From: JACNKJ01 sp964440095
GTDB lineage: Bacteria; Krumholzibacteriota; Krumholzibacteriia; JACNKJ01
Direction of reading: 5' to 3'
DNA length: 64,000 nt
Assembly: GCA_964440095.1 (NCBI GenBank)
Contig: CAYTPZ010000001.1
Location: forward strand, 186,001 to 250,000
Below, one piece after another: positions 34,426-42,083 of the stretch (position 1 is its first letter; the number at the start of each line of letters is the position of its first letter). Under the pieces are notes generated by a model. It had not been told where the DNA came from and did no database searches. It saw nothing but the letters and a program-made list of their open reading frames with translations. A program made the position numbers and the translations under genes.

Positions 34426-35489
34426 GGCCGCAGTTGCTCAAGCACCTGAAGGAGAGCTTCATGGGGAAGATCCATGCCCCAACGAGCCTGAGCCCAGTTT
34501 CCCAGCAAGACCCAACGGCTTTTCCCCTCACGAGCCTTCTTATCGTGGTCCATGGCCTTCAGTATGATCTCGGGAGACAAACCCTCGGGCAATCGAATCG
34601 GAAGACCCGCATCCCTGAGAATTTTCTCCATACGATCCCGCATTCCCGCCTGGCTGACCTTCTGCCCCTCACCCAGGCTGAGGGCTGCCACCATGCCCAG
34701 GGCCACGCATTCCCCATGAAGCCAGGCCGGCTCCAATCCGGAGCTTTCCACGGCATGTCCCAGAGTATGGCCGAAATTGAGGATTTCACGCAGCCCGGAC
34801 TCGCGCTCGTCCTGCTCGACAACCTTGGCCTTGAGCTCACAGGAGCGTGCGATGGCCGCTTCCAATTCGGCGCCGTTTTCTTCGAGTAGAAAGTCCAGAT
34901 TCGACTCTATGGAATCCAACAGGGATTCATCGGCAATGGCTGCCATCTTGATCAGTTCGGCGAGACCCGCCCGCCTTTCACGCAGCTCGAGAGTGTCCAG
35001 GAATGCCAGATCGGCGATCACGGCTTTCGGCTGGTGGAAGTATCCCATAGCGTTTTTTGCGCCCTGAAGATTCACGGCCACCTTGCCCCCCACGCTGGAA
35101 TCCACTTGGGCCAGCAAGGTCGTGGGAATTTGGATGAAGGGAATTCCTCGGAAGTAACTGGCGGCGAGAGTGCCGCAGAGATCTCCTGTAACGCCTCCGC
35201 CCAGAGCTACAAGCAGGCCGTCGCGGCCCACGCCCATTGCCAGGAGTTCGTTGGCGAAGTTCTCCAAGTGAGTGAGGGTTTTACTGCCCTCGCCACGGGG
35301 AACGATCAGGCGAGGAATAGAGCCCAGATAATCGTCCAGGCGCTCCGCTTGAACCTGCGGCAGGTGAGCGTCCACCAATGCTACAACCTTGCGCTCCCCT
35401 TCAAGCTCCTTGTGAAGAAGCGAGGAAAGGTCACGGCCAATATGGATGGAGTAGCTGCGCTCTCCCAGATCCAGGTGCAGAGATCGCAT
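34422..35489 (-). CDS. aroB: 3-dehydroquinate synthase
   Basis: Second enzyme of the shikimate pathway, converting DAHP to 3-dehydroquinate with NAD and a metal. Conserved parts: FIQIPTTLLAQVDSSVGGKVAVN, the metal-site histidines in NFGHTLGHAVE and WLHGECVALGM, and NAD-loop GGGVTGDLCG. 355 residues from ATG 35489 (GAGGTG upstream); GTG 35495 is an alternative. Confidence 0.96.
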   Translation of the reverse strand: MRSLHLDLGERSYSIHIGRDLSSLLHKELEGERKVVALVDAHLPQVQAERLDDYLGSIPRLIVPRGEGSKTLTHLENFANELLAMGVGRDGLLVALGGGVTGDLCGTLAASYFRGIPFIQIPTTLLAQVDSSVGGKVAVNLQGAKNAMGYFHQPKAVIADLAFLDTLELRERRAGLAELIKMAAIADESLLDSIESNLDFLLEENGAELEAAIARSCELKAKVVEQDERESGLREILNFGHTLGHAVESSGLEPAWLHGECVALGMVAALSLGEGQKVSQAGMRDRMEKILRDAGLPIRLPEGLSPEIILKAMDHDKKAREGKSRWVLLGNWAQARWGMDLPHEALLQVLEQLRP

Positions 35490-35496
35490 GCTCACC

Positions 35497-36534
35497 TCAG
35501 AATTGGAATGTGGTGGCCAGGGCTTCCAGTTCCCTCATGTAGGGATGTTTCTCCAGACCCGGCGCATAGAGCAGCAGGTCGAGGGCCAGCATCCGCTTTC
35601 GGGACTCATCGTAGAAATAGTAACTCACAAAGGGTCCGCCCGTGAGATCATCTTCGTTCTGCCAGACGCCCTGATGGCGGATGACCTCTCGATCGCCAAG
35701 CAGGTCGGCCTCGAAGTGACTCGCTCCGGCCAGCATTGTATCTCCGTAAAGCGTATCGGTGATGCCTGCACGAAAGGCCAGAAGGAAGGTGGAATCGGCC
35801 AGGGTGGGTGCACGATCCATTTCGTCCATCCAGTAGACTGCAATGACGCGGCTGGGATCTTTGCGATGCAGTTCGACGGCTTGCAGATCGGGCCGATCCT
35901 GAAGGAGAATGTACTCCTTGGGATAGCGCACCGAGAAGTTGTACTTGCGCCAGAGGTACTTGGATCCGCCTTTGTTCTCGCGGCCCGTAAGAAGAAACTT
36001 GCGATAGCGTTCGAGGGTGCTGTCGCGAAAGCGGCGCCTGAGGGTTGGCGCCATGCGCGCGAGAACGTAGTCCTCTTCTTCCGTGTTGTCCATGAGCACG
36101 AAATAGACGTCCTGACCCCGCGCCCAGAGATCCTCACGATAGAGAACCAGATGCCCCTCGCTTCGCGCACGGTCGAAGATTTCTCGCCCGAGCATTTTGC
36201 GAACCGCACTTCGCAGACTTCCTTCGCGATCTGTGCGAACCATCACAAGGATGTTCTTTCGATCGCGATTCCCTGCCAGATTCTTGCCTTCGCGGAGGAA
36301 GACGTTGAACTCGTTCTCATCTTCGAAGGTGTATCGAATGGTGTGGCTGAGCTGTTCGGTGAAGACGCGCAGGGCGGGATCGAAGCGGCCGGACTCCGTG
36401 AACAGGTAGATATCCGAGTAGGGTCCCACGGCGGGAATAAGCCGCTGCTCCCCGCAGCCGCCGACAAAAAGGGCGAGAAGGAGAATGGCGCCCATCAACA
36501 TAGGGGCAAAGAAAATCCGCTCCGGTCGTCTCAT
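35497..36534 (-). CDS. DUF4837 family lipoprotein
   Basis: A 345-residue lipoprotein with lipobox VGGC (Cys27) after a hydrophobic signal. The body resembles DUF4837, a family of unknown function found mostly in Bacteroidota and relatives; matching segments are SDIYLFTESGRF near the N-terminus, FSVRYPKEYILLQDRPDLQ in the middle, and FVSYYFYDESRKRMLALDLLLYAPG near the end. It has its own leaderless promoter (the -10 ends 6 nt before the ATG). Confidence 0.8.
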   Translation of the reverse strand: MRRPERIFFAPMLMGAILLLALFVGGCGEQRLIPAVGPYSDIYLFTESGRFDPALRVFTEQLSHTIRYTFEDENEFNVFLREGKNLAGNRDRKNILVMVRTDREGSLRSAVRKMLGREIFDRARSEGHLVLYREDLWARGQDVYFVLMDNTEEEDYVLARMAPTLRRRFRDSTLERYRKFLLTGRENKGGSKYLWRKYNFSVRYPKEYILLQDRPDLQAVELHRKDPSRVIAVYWMDEMDRAPTLADSTFLLAFRAGITDTLYGDTMLAGASHFEADLLGDREVIRHQGVWQNEDDLTGGPFVSYYFYDESRKRMLALDLLLYAPGLEKHPYMRELEALATTFQF

Positions 36535-36540
36535 GCTTAC

Positions 36541-36569
36541 AGCATAGAAGAGAGGCCGGAGCGGGTCAA
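36541..36569 (-). promoter_or_regulatory. Sigma-70-type promoter of the DUF4837 gene, leaderless arrangement
   Basis: Minus-strand TTGACC (36569-36564), exact 17-nt spacer, TATGCT (36546-36541), then 6 nt and the ATG at 36534. No room for a ribosome-binding site. Confidence 0.7.
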
Positions 36570-36578
36570 ATCATCAAA

Positions 36579-37145
36579 TCAGTCGAGATCCTGCCCCGTT
36601 ACGCTATCGGCGGGACTCGCCGCCTGGGGCCGCTCATGATTAATCTCGCCGCCCAGGGGAAGGCTGCCATTTTGATCCAAAACGGGCATGACGGTTCCGT
36701 GTCCAGGCTCCACCCAACCGGGACGACCCTGGCGGGTATTCTCGACAGCACCCGTTGCGGCCTCGGCGCCGATGAACTCGGGTCCGCCACCGCCGAACTG
36801 GCTCTGGAACCAGAAGGTCCCACCCGTTACGACAACGAGCAGGGCCGCAGCAGCGGATAGTCCGAATCGCCAGATGTCACGGCGATCGCCGCCTTCATCG
36901 TAGCGGATCGTTTCACGCTGAACCATGGCCACCTGAAGCTTCCGACGCAAATTCCACTCGAAGCTGTCCGAGGGGCTGTCCATGCCTTCGTCCGTGAGCA
37001 TGGCCAGGCCGGTCTTCAAATCATCGAGATATGCCGAGCAGTCATCACACCGTCCCAGGTGCTCATTGAGTTTCGACTGCCCTGATGGATCCAGCCGCTC
37101 ATCGATAAAAAGTGAGATCTGTTCCTTGGCATGTTTGCAGTTCAT
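36579..37145 (-). CDS. Zinc-finger anti-sigma factor
   Basis: Membrane-bound partner of the sigma factor encoded 12 nt upstream. The 188-residue protein has an N-terminal ZAS domain with the zinc pattern HLGRCDDC (His29, Cys33, Cys36) plus a Cys near the start (MNCKHAKEQIS), one membrane helix at about residues 92-112 (LSAAAALLVVVTGGTFWF), and a low-complexity external tail of about 75 residues. Presumably it sequesters the sigma factor until an envelope signal arrives. Confidence 0.85.
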   Translation of the reverse strand: MNCKHAKEQISLFIDERLDPSGQSKLNEHLGRCDDCSAYLDDLKTGLAMLTDEGMDSPSDSFEWNLRRKLQVAMVQRETIRYDEGGDRRDIWRFGLSAAAALLVVVTGGTFWFQSQFGGGGPEFIGAEAATGAVENTRQGRPGWVEPGHGTVMPVLDQNGSLPLGGEINHERPQAASPADSVTGQDLD

Positions 37146-37157
37146 GCAGGGGTCCTC

Positions 37158-37784
37158 CTAAACCAAGGTGTCGGCTTCTGAGCCGTAGCTAGCAACCCAA
37201 TTCTCGCGAAAATGCGAGCGGGCGCGATTGATGCGGCTGCGCACAGTCCCGATCTTCAGTCCCGTTGCCGCTGATATTTCTTCGTAGCTGAGATCTCCGT
37301 ACTCCCGCAGCAGGAAAGGCTCGCGATAGTGCTCGGGAATCTTCGTGACGATCTCAGCTACCCTCGATTTCATTTCAGTGTTTCGCACATCCCGGTCGGG
37401 CTGATGTCCCTTGTCCGGGAGCTCCATTTCCACCTTCTCACCGTCCGTGCGGCCCACCATTGGGATGCGGCCGATGGGACTGCGCTTCTTCCGGCGCATG
37501 TAGTTGCGCACCAGATTAAGACCGATGGTGTAGAGCCAGGTGGAAAATCTAGCGATGGTGCGATACTTGTCCGCGTGAATGTACGCGCGCACAAAGGTGT
37601 CCTGGGCGATCTCCTCGGCCAGATCAGGGTCACGCACCATCTTCAGGATGAAATTGAAGAGGCGGTCCTTGTAGCGAAACACGAGCTGATCGAAGGCTTG
37701 CTTCTGACCTTCTTGAACTAGAAGGATCAGATCCTCATCGCTCAGGCTCTCTTGGGGATGGATGGCCATCCGTTTCTCCTGCAT
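37158..37784 (-). CDS. ECF-type RNA polymerase sigma factor
   Basis: Alternative sigma factor of 208 residues with region 2 (AFDQLVFRYKDRLFNFILKM and AEEIAQDTFVRAYIHADKYR) and region 4 (IPEHYREPFLLREYGDLSYEEIS, GTVRSRINRAR). RpoE/SigW-like; the linker between them is longer than average. ATG 37784 is preceded by GGAGG. Upstream of it GGAACTT occurs (38 nt before the ATG), the -35 core used by many ECF sigmas, hinting at autoregulation, but I could not find a firm -10. It forms an operon with its anti-sigma factor. Confidence 0.9.
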   Translation of the reverse strand: MQEKRMAIHPQESLSDEDLILLVQEGQKQAFDQLVFRYKDRLFNFILKMVRDPDLAEEIAQDTFVRAYIHADKYRTIARFSTWLYTIGLNLVRNYMRRKKRSPIGRIPMVGRTDGEKVEMELPDKGHQPDRDVRNTEMKSRVAEIVTKIPEHYREPFLLREYGDLSYEEISAATGLKIGTVRSRINRARSHFRENWVASYGSEADTLV

Positions 37785-37907
37785 GGGTCCTCCAGTGGCT
37801 GTGCCTGCCGGTCTACTCAGGCATTCCCGGGAAGTTCCCACGAAATAGTGCCTATCTCGATGGCGGGGAGTCGCTTTCCATTATTGGAAACAATGCGCCC
37901 ATTCCGC

Positions 37908-38597
37908 CTATTTCTGAAAAAAGAGATCCTGGGGATCAAAACTCATTTCCTTGGGACGCTTGGTCACTAGACTGAGTCGCCCGCCATCCTCCAATTGAAT
38001 ATCCAGTCGGATTCGGCGTCCTGACAATTGAGACTCCCAGCTGCAATCTAAATGCCCCTGGGATGTTCGCCAAATCATGTTACGCGCCTTGCTCCCGCTT
38101 CTTAGAAGCTCTGCGGAGTCCCCGCCCAGGCTTCCCCTATCGCAGGTCCATCCTCGATCCTCGCCGCTTTGGACATCGGTAAAATAGGCTTCCAAACCCT
38201 GTCCCAATAAGAAGGCCTGAAGGAATCCGGGTCCCATTTCAACGATGGGCTCAAGAAGGCGGCTATCGGGGTTAAGGGGAGACTCGACACCGTCGGGTTC
38301 GGTCCAGCCGAGAACCTGGGCACCATCGAATAGCAGGACCTGCGCCTCGGGCAACAAAGGCAGGGAAGGCCAGGTCCAGCGCAGAGCGGCCAGCTTGGAA
38401 TTGAGAACGCGGAGTTCGAGTTTTCCGGACCTCTGGCCCAGCCCCTGGGCGAAGCTCCATCTCGATTGTATGCGAAGAGAGGCCTCGGGATCGGAGGCCT
38501 GGGAGTTGGATTGTAGGGATAGAAGGAAAAGGGCAGCGAGAATGAGAAGAGGGCGCGGCCTAGCGATCTTTGTCCTCCGCGTCTTTTTCGTCGCCAC
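37908..38597 (-). CDS. Exported protein of unknown function (possibly LolA-like)
   Basis: About 229 residues with a signal peptide (RPLLILAALFLLSLQSNSQA) and a beta-rich body. The pattern (an N-terminal LRIQSRWSFAQ strand, a C-terminal LSLVTKRPKEMSFDPQDLFF strand) faintly resembles LolA-type carriers, but the match is weak and the function is left open. The GTG start at 38597 overlaps tatA by 38 nt; a downstream start cannot be excluded because GGAGG lies inside the overlap. Confidence 0.6.
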   Translation of the reverse strand: MATKKTRRTKIARPRPLLILAALFLLSLQSNSQASDPEASLRIQSRWSFAQGLGQRSGKLELRVLNSKLAALRWTWPSLPLLPEAQVLLFDGAQVLGWTEPDGVESPLNPDSRLLEPIVEMGPGFLQAFLLGQGLEAYFTDVQSGEDRGWTCDRGSLGGDSAELLRSGSKARNMIWRTSQGHLDCSWESQLSGRRIRLDIQLEDGGRLSLVTKRPKEMSFDPQDLFFQK

Positions 38598-38751
38598 CGG
38601 TGATTTCCTTCTTCCCTTTGAGTCCCTGCTGAAATTCGCGTACGCCGGATCCGAGGCCGCGGGCCAATTCCGGAATCTTGCGACCTCCGAACAGAAGCAG
38701 CAAAGCCAGGACGAGTAGGATTAGTTCCCAGTGACCGATCATCGCGAACAT
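38560..38751 (-). CDS. tatA: Sec-independent translocase TatA/TatE-like protein
   Basis: Small pore-forming subunit of the twin-arginine export system. The 63-residue protein has the typical plan: short membrane helix (WELILLVLALLLLF), the FGGRKIPELARGLG hinge and amphipathic helix, and a charged tail. ATG 38751 has a G-rich site (GGGGG) four bases upstream. TatC is not in the window. A TTGACT/TATCGT promoter precedes it. Confidence 0.93.
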   Translation of the reverse strand: MFAMIGHWELILLVLALLLLFGGRKIPELARGLGSGVREFQQGLKGKKEITGGDEKDAEDKDR

Positions 38752-38775
38752 AGGACCCCCCGGTGGTTCAGCAAG

Positions 38776-38803
38776 ACGATAGCGCATGGCGCAGGGAAGT
38801 CAA
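38776..38803 (-). promoter_or_regulatory. Promoter of tatA
   Basis: Minus-strand TTGACT (38803-38798), 16-nt spacer, TATCGT (38781-38776), giving a leader of about 18-20 nt ahead of ATG 38751. Confidence 0.55.
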
Positions 38804-38877
38804 GGACTTGGAACTGGCAGCCTGAAACTAGTAGAGCGTTTTCAGGATGCTGAAGGTGGTGGCACATCCAGGGCGGT

Positions 38878-38973
38878 TTACACGCTGGCGTGATCGGCGG
38901 GCACGCATAGCGTGTCGCCCAAGGCGAACCTCGAAATGAGCAGGGAAATCGATATGAGAAGCATGCGGGGCAT
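38878..38973 (-). pseudogene. Remnant of a secreted beta-helix-type protein gene
   Basis: An ATG at 38973 with AAGG upstream encodes a signal peptide and mature start (MPRMLLISISLLISRFALG, then DTLCVPADHASV) and stops at TAA 38880-38878. In many secreted FCB proteins an N-terminus of the form DTL.VPADH.TIQAALD opens a right-handed beta-helix. Here the frame after the TAA continues TALDV, as if a CAA codon (Gln) had mutated to TAA; another stop follows soon and the rest of the gene is absent. The reading as a decayed gene is inference, but the residue match across the stop is specific. Confidence 0.6.
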
Positions 38974-38992
38974 GGGCTACCTTGGAAATCGA

Positions 38993-40687
38993 TTACTTAA
39001 GCAACATCAACTTCTGTGAGTGGATAAATCCGCCCGTTTCCAAACGCAAGATATAGAGGCCGGTGGGTAGGGAACGTCCGTGATTATCTCGTCCGTCCCA
39101 CTCCAACTGATGTTCTCCGGCGGGCATAGGTTTCGCCCAGATTTTTCGGACATTCCGACCTGAAGAGTCATAAACGCTCAAATTGACTTGGCCCTCTCGC
39201 TCCAGCTGGAAGCGAATCGCAGTCTTGGGATTGAATGGGTTGGGCCAATTGGGAAGCAGACGCGCCGTGGGCGAAGCTGCTTGTTCGGTGACATCCGTGC
39301 CGTCATGCACCGTCAGCCTCAAGCACCATTCATTGAGCCTTCCGGTGTCGGCACTGGCCATATCGGCCACATGCAGAACCCAAGGTCCGTCGGTAAGTTC
39401 ATCGGCGAAGATGTTCAGACTTTGCACGGGACTGATTTCCAACGGATACCAACCATAAATTTCATTGAGATTGCTGCCGCTCCGAAAGTGCAGAAGACAG
39501 GATGTGCCGGCCGGCGATTTCACCGTGGCCACAAGATCGCCGATCCAAGTGTGCTCGATGTCCAGAAACACTTCCGCAAGTTCCACAAAACCGCCGCCGC
39601 TGACCAAGAGCGTATCGGTGATGCCCATGTAATCGTCGTCGGGTATTTCCAGCTCCGGACTGGCACACTCGGTCACCTGGATGATGGGATTCATGGTGAA
39701 GTAAAGATCCTCCATCTGCTCCCCCTCGCCCAGATCATAGTAGGCGAAAGTCTTTCGATAACCTTCCTTGCTGGCGGTGATGATGTAACGCGTGCCGCCG
39801 TACAATCCATCGATGAGAAAATCACCTGAATGATCACTTAGGGTCCACTGCCCACCGGGTTGTACCTGAATCTTCACACCGGAGTGATTTTGATCTCCGA
39901 TAATCTGAGCCTGTCCCGAGAAGGAAGCGTCCCCTTGATTCTGCGTGCCCAGCCACTGGGTAGCGTTTTCCAGCAAGGGCAAGCGGTCGACGGGCTCCAT
40001 CGCCGAATAGCGGAAGGGAAGGTAAACAACCTGTCCGCCGGAAGGCTCGGGGTCGCTGTCGTATGCCATGTAACCGGCGAAAGGCGTACCCGGAAACCAG
40101 TGGTAAGGAGTCAAGGCCTCGTCGCTCAGAAGCAGTGCGTCGGCATCGGTGTAGCTTTGCAGATCCAGGCTCAGATTCATGGGCAAGGCATTAGGACTCG
40201 TCGCCAGAGGATGCTCACTCTCGAAGAGTGCCAAAGGCTGTGTGGGATCATCCAACCAGGCCTCACTGCGGAGAACCCGGGCCGCAAACAGCGGATCGCC
40301 TTCCACCCAGTGAAAGGCAATGTCTCCACCTTCCAAGAGCAGACGCCCGCCGTCGTTTACGAAATTGCGAAGTGCTACTCGCCAGGCCGGATCCCCCAGG
40401 GGCAGCGGATTATTCCCCGTGGTCCAGATGAGTATGTCGGGATAAACCCAGGTGGAAGGATCGATAAGGTTTGCCGGCAAGACATCCACCCCATGCCCCA
40501 AGGCCATCAGATCCGCCTCGAACTCGCTCACCGAACGCAGGGGACTCACAGCTCCACCCCGGTGCTCGGCGCTCTTGGCCACGCGAAAGCCATCTCCCGG
40601 TGAATCATCGATGATCAGGATGTTCAAGGCATGCCCAGGCAGAACCACGGCCAGCAGAACCAAAAGGGTCAGGAGCAATCGATGCAT
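38993..40687 (-). CDS. Secreted multidomain protein with P-domain and FlgD-like sorting tail
   Basis: 564 residues, no enzyme motif recognised. Parts: signal peptide (1-20, ending GHA); a ThuA/glutaminase-like fold (LNILIIDDSPGDGF, ILIWTTGNN, RLLLEGGDIAFHW) to about residue 245; a carboxypeptidase-regulatory-like beta domain (FSGQAQIIGD to YYDLGEG); a proprotein-convertase P-domain (FLDIEHTWIGDLVATVKSP, WVLHVADMASADTG); and a C-terminal FlgD-like domain with LLPNWPNPFNPKTAIRF and final QKLMLLK. This tail type occurs on proteins exported to the surface in FCB bacteria. ATG 40687 has GGAGAG upstream. Confidence 0.8.
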   Translation of the reverse strand: MHRLLLTLLVLLAVVLPGHALNILIIDDSPGDGFRVAKSAEHRGGAVSPLRSVSEFEADLMALGHGVDVLPANLIDPSTWVYPDILIWTTGNNPLPLGDPAWRVALRNFVNDGGRLLLEGGDIAFHWVEGDPLFAARVLRSEAWLDDPTQPLALFESEHPLATSPNALPMNLSLDLQSYTDADALLLSDEALTPYHWFPGTPFAGYMAYDSDPEPSGGQVVYLPFRYSAMEPVDRLPLLENATQWLGTQNQGDASFSGQAQIIGDQNHSGVKIQVQPGGQWTLSDHSGDFLIDGLYGGTRYIITASKEGYRKTFAYYDLGEGEQMEDLYFTMNPIIQVTECASPELEIPDDDYMGITDTLLVSGGGFVELAEVFLDIEHTWIGDLVATVKSPAGTSCLLHFRSGSNLNEIYGWYPLEISPVQSLNIFADELTDGPWVLHVADMASADTGRLNEWCLRLTVHDGTDVTEQAASPTARLLPNWPNPFNPKTAIRFQLEREGQVNLSVYDSSGRNVRKIWAKPMPAGEHQLEWDGRDNHGRSLPTGLYILRLETGGFIHSQKLMLLK

Positions 40688-40719
40688 GAACTCTCCGGCA
40701 TGAAAATGAGAAGGATTCC

Positions 40720-40749
40720 ATTTTATCACAGATCCCGCCCCTCTCACAA
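40720..40749 (-). promoter_or_regulatory. Promoter of the P-domain protein gene
   Basis: Minus-strand TTGTGA (40749-40744), 18-nt spacer, TAAAAT (40725-40720). Leader of about 25 nt. Confidence 0.5.
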
Positions 40750-40798
40750 TAAGGGACGGGATCCGCAATTCGACTTGTGGGCTCTTGTTTGGACCGAC

Positions 40799-41776
40799 CT
40801 AGGAATAGAATCCCATGGCTTCACGGGCCTCTCCGAGCGCTTCCTGGGCAATTCCTCGGCATCGCTGAGCTCCGGCGGCCAAGATCTCCCGAACTCGCTC
40901 GGGATGAGCCTTGAAGTCTTCATAGCGCTCGCGCACCGGAGTCATGACTGCGTCGAGATTTTCCGCCAAGACCTTCTTGCAATCGAAGCAGCCAATGGAG
41001 GCACTCCTGCATCCGGCGGCGATTTCATCAAGTTTCTCCGGAGGTGTGAAACTTTGATGAATGGTGAATAGGTTGCAGATGTCCGGATCGCCCGGATCGT
41101 CGCGACGCACGCGATTGGTGTCGGTGACCGCGGGCTTGAGAGCCTTCCAGATTTCATCGGCGTCGGCCAGCATGCGCAGGGTGTTACCGATGCTCTTGCT
41201 CATCTTGGCCTGTCCATCCAGACCCAGAATGCGCTTGGCGCCCGAGAGAAGGGGCTCCGGCTCGGGAAAGATGTCTCCATAGCGAGCGTTGAATTTCCGG
41301 GCGATCTCGCGGGATAACTCGAGGTGCTGAACCTGATCCTCACCCACCGGCACCAGTTCGCCCTTGTAGAGCAGAATGTCGGCGGCCTGCAAGACAGGAT
41401 AGTCGAGCAGCCCGGCCGTGATGTTTTTGCGGTTGCGCTGGGACTTGTCCTTGAACTGGGTCATGCGCTCCAGATCACCCAGGGGCGTCACCGTATTGAA
41501 AAGCCAAGCCAGCTCGGTGTGCTCAGGAACCATGGACTGAATGAAGAGGGTGGCCTTTTCAGGATCCACGCCAGCGGCCAGAACGGAGGTAGCCATATCG
41601 AGGCTGCGCCCCGCCAGCTCCGAGATTTCAAAGGGCTGGGTGATGGCATGGTAGTCCACCACGCAGTAGAAGCAGTCGTACTCCTCCTGCAATTTCACCC
41701 AGTTTATGAGGGCTCCGGCATAATTGCCCAAGTGAGCTTCCCCCGAGGGCTGGATCCCGCTGAATACCCGTTTCAT
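40799..41776 (-). CDS. trpS: Tryptophanyl-tRNA synthetase
   Basis: Class I synthetase charging tRNA-Trp. 325 residues with the HIGH-type motif PSGEAHLGNY, AADILLYKGELVPVGEDQVQH, and KMSKS in GQAKMSKSIGNT. Start ATG 41776. It stands alone: downstream lies a secreted-protein gene with its own promoter, upstream is the gene-free region. Confidence 0.97.
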   Translation of the reverse strand: MKRVFSGIQPSGEAHLGNYAGALINWVKLQEEYDCFYCVVDYHAITQPFEISELAGRSLDMATSVLAAGVDPEKATLFIQSMVPEHTELAWLFNTVTPLGDLERMTQFKDKSQRNRKNITAGLLDYPVLQAADILLYKGELVPVGEDQVQHLELSREIARKFNARYGDIFPEPEPLLSGAKRILGLDGQAKMSKSIGNTLRMLADADEIWKALKPAVTDTNRVRRDDPGDPDICNLFTIHQSFTPPEKLDEIAAGCRSASIGCFDCKKVLAENLDAVMTPVRERYEDFKAHPERVREILAAGAQRCRGIAQEALGEAREAMGFYS

Positions 41777-41857
41777 GCCGTCCTCGCTCGCTAGAATTTT
41801 AAGTCATTGCTTCCACGGAGCTTAGAAAATACCGGGCCTCGGCGTCCTCCAAGCGTC

Positions 41858-41886
41858 TTGCGACGCCTCTCCGGCTTTGTTAAAAT
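41858..41886 (+). promoter_or_regulatory. Plus-strand promoter in the etfA-trpS gap
   Basis: TTGCGA (41858-41863), exact 17-nt spacer, TAAAAT (41881-41886), pointing away from trpS and against both neighbouring genes. Confidence 0.5.
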
Positions 41887-41892
41887 GCTTGG

Positions 41893-42014
41893 GACGACAC
41901 CTGGATTAAGCTTCTAAGTGACGTCATTTCAATAGAATACGCCTTGCCTATCCCGGTAGGGTGTGTGGATTGCTCTCGGAAAGCGGGCTGCCCCAAGCAG
42001 CCCGTTTTCCTTTT
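41893..42014 (+). ncRNA. Candidate small RNA of about 120 nt
   Basis: Lies between a consensus-like plus-strand promoter and a rho-independent terminator with no ORF above 10 codons. By hand folding, TTCTA/TAGAA encloses AGTG/CATT (41912-41938), a second small hairpin CCTA/TAGG spans 41947-41960, and ACAC/GTGT (41897-41900 with 41961-41964) could close both, followed by the terminator stem. I could not match it to 6S, SRP or tmRNA. Existence is inferred from the promoter and terminator pair only. Confidence 0.45.
41984..42014 (+). terminator. Rho-independent terminator, plus strand
   Basis: Perfect 8-bp stem CGGGCTGC/GCAGCCCG with a 5-nt loop, followed by TTTTCCTTTT. On the minus strand the stem is followed by only three T, so the plus direction is the better reading; it might also slow transcription coming from etfA. 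Confidence 0.8.
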
Positions 42015-42083
42015 CCACAGCCATAGTGTAAACCATAGCCTTTTTATTGTCAGAGGCTTAGAGCCCAACCCTCAAGCTGTCCC

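Larger units (their letters stand above)
41777..42083. other. Gene-free stretch between etfA and trpS
   Basis: No protein gene is supported here. On the plus strand it holds a promoter-like pair, a structured stretch and a strong terminator (see separate entries). The palindrome TGACGTCA stands at 41919-41926. On the minus strand TTAAAATTCT, 20 nt before the trpS ATG, could be part of the trpS promoter. Confidence 0.6.

Noticed and set aside
37875..37890. Inverted repeat TTTCCA-TTAT-TGGAAA upstream of the sigma factor gene.
   Set aside because: Only 6 bp per arm, no tail of T, and no second copy found; cannot be called an operator or terminator.
41893..42014. Considered SRP RNA, 6S RNA and tmRNA for the candidate small RNA.
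   Set aside because: The SRP tetraloop block, a tRNA-like end, and a long closing helix as in 6S RNA were not found by eye; no known class is assigned.
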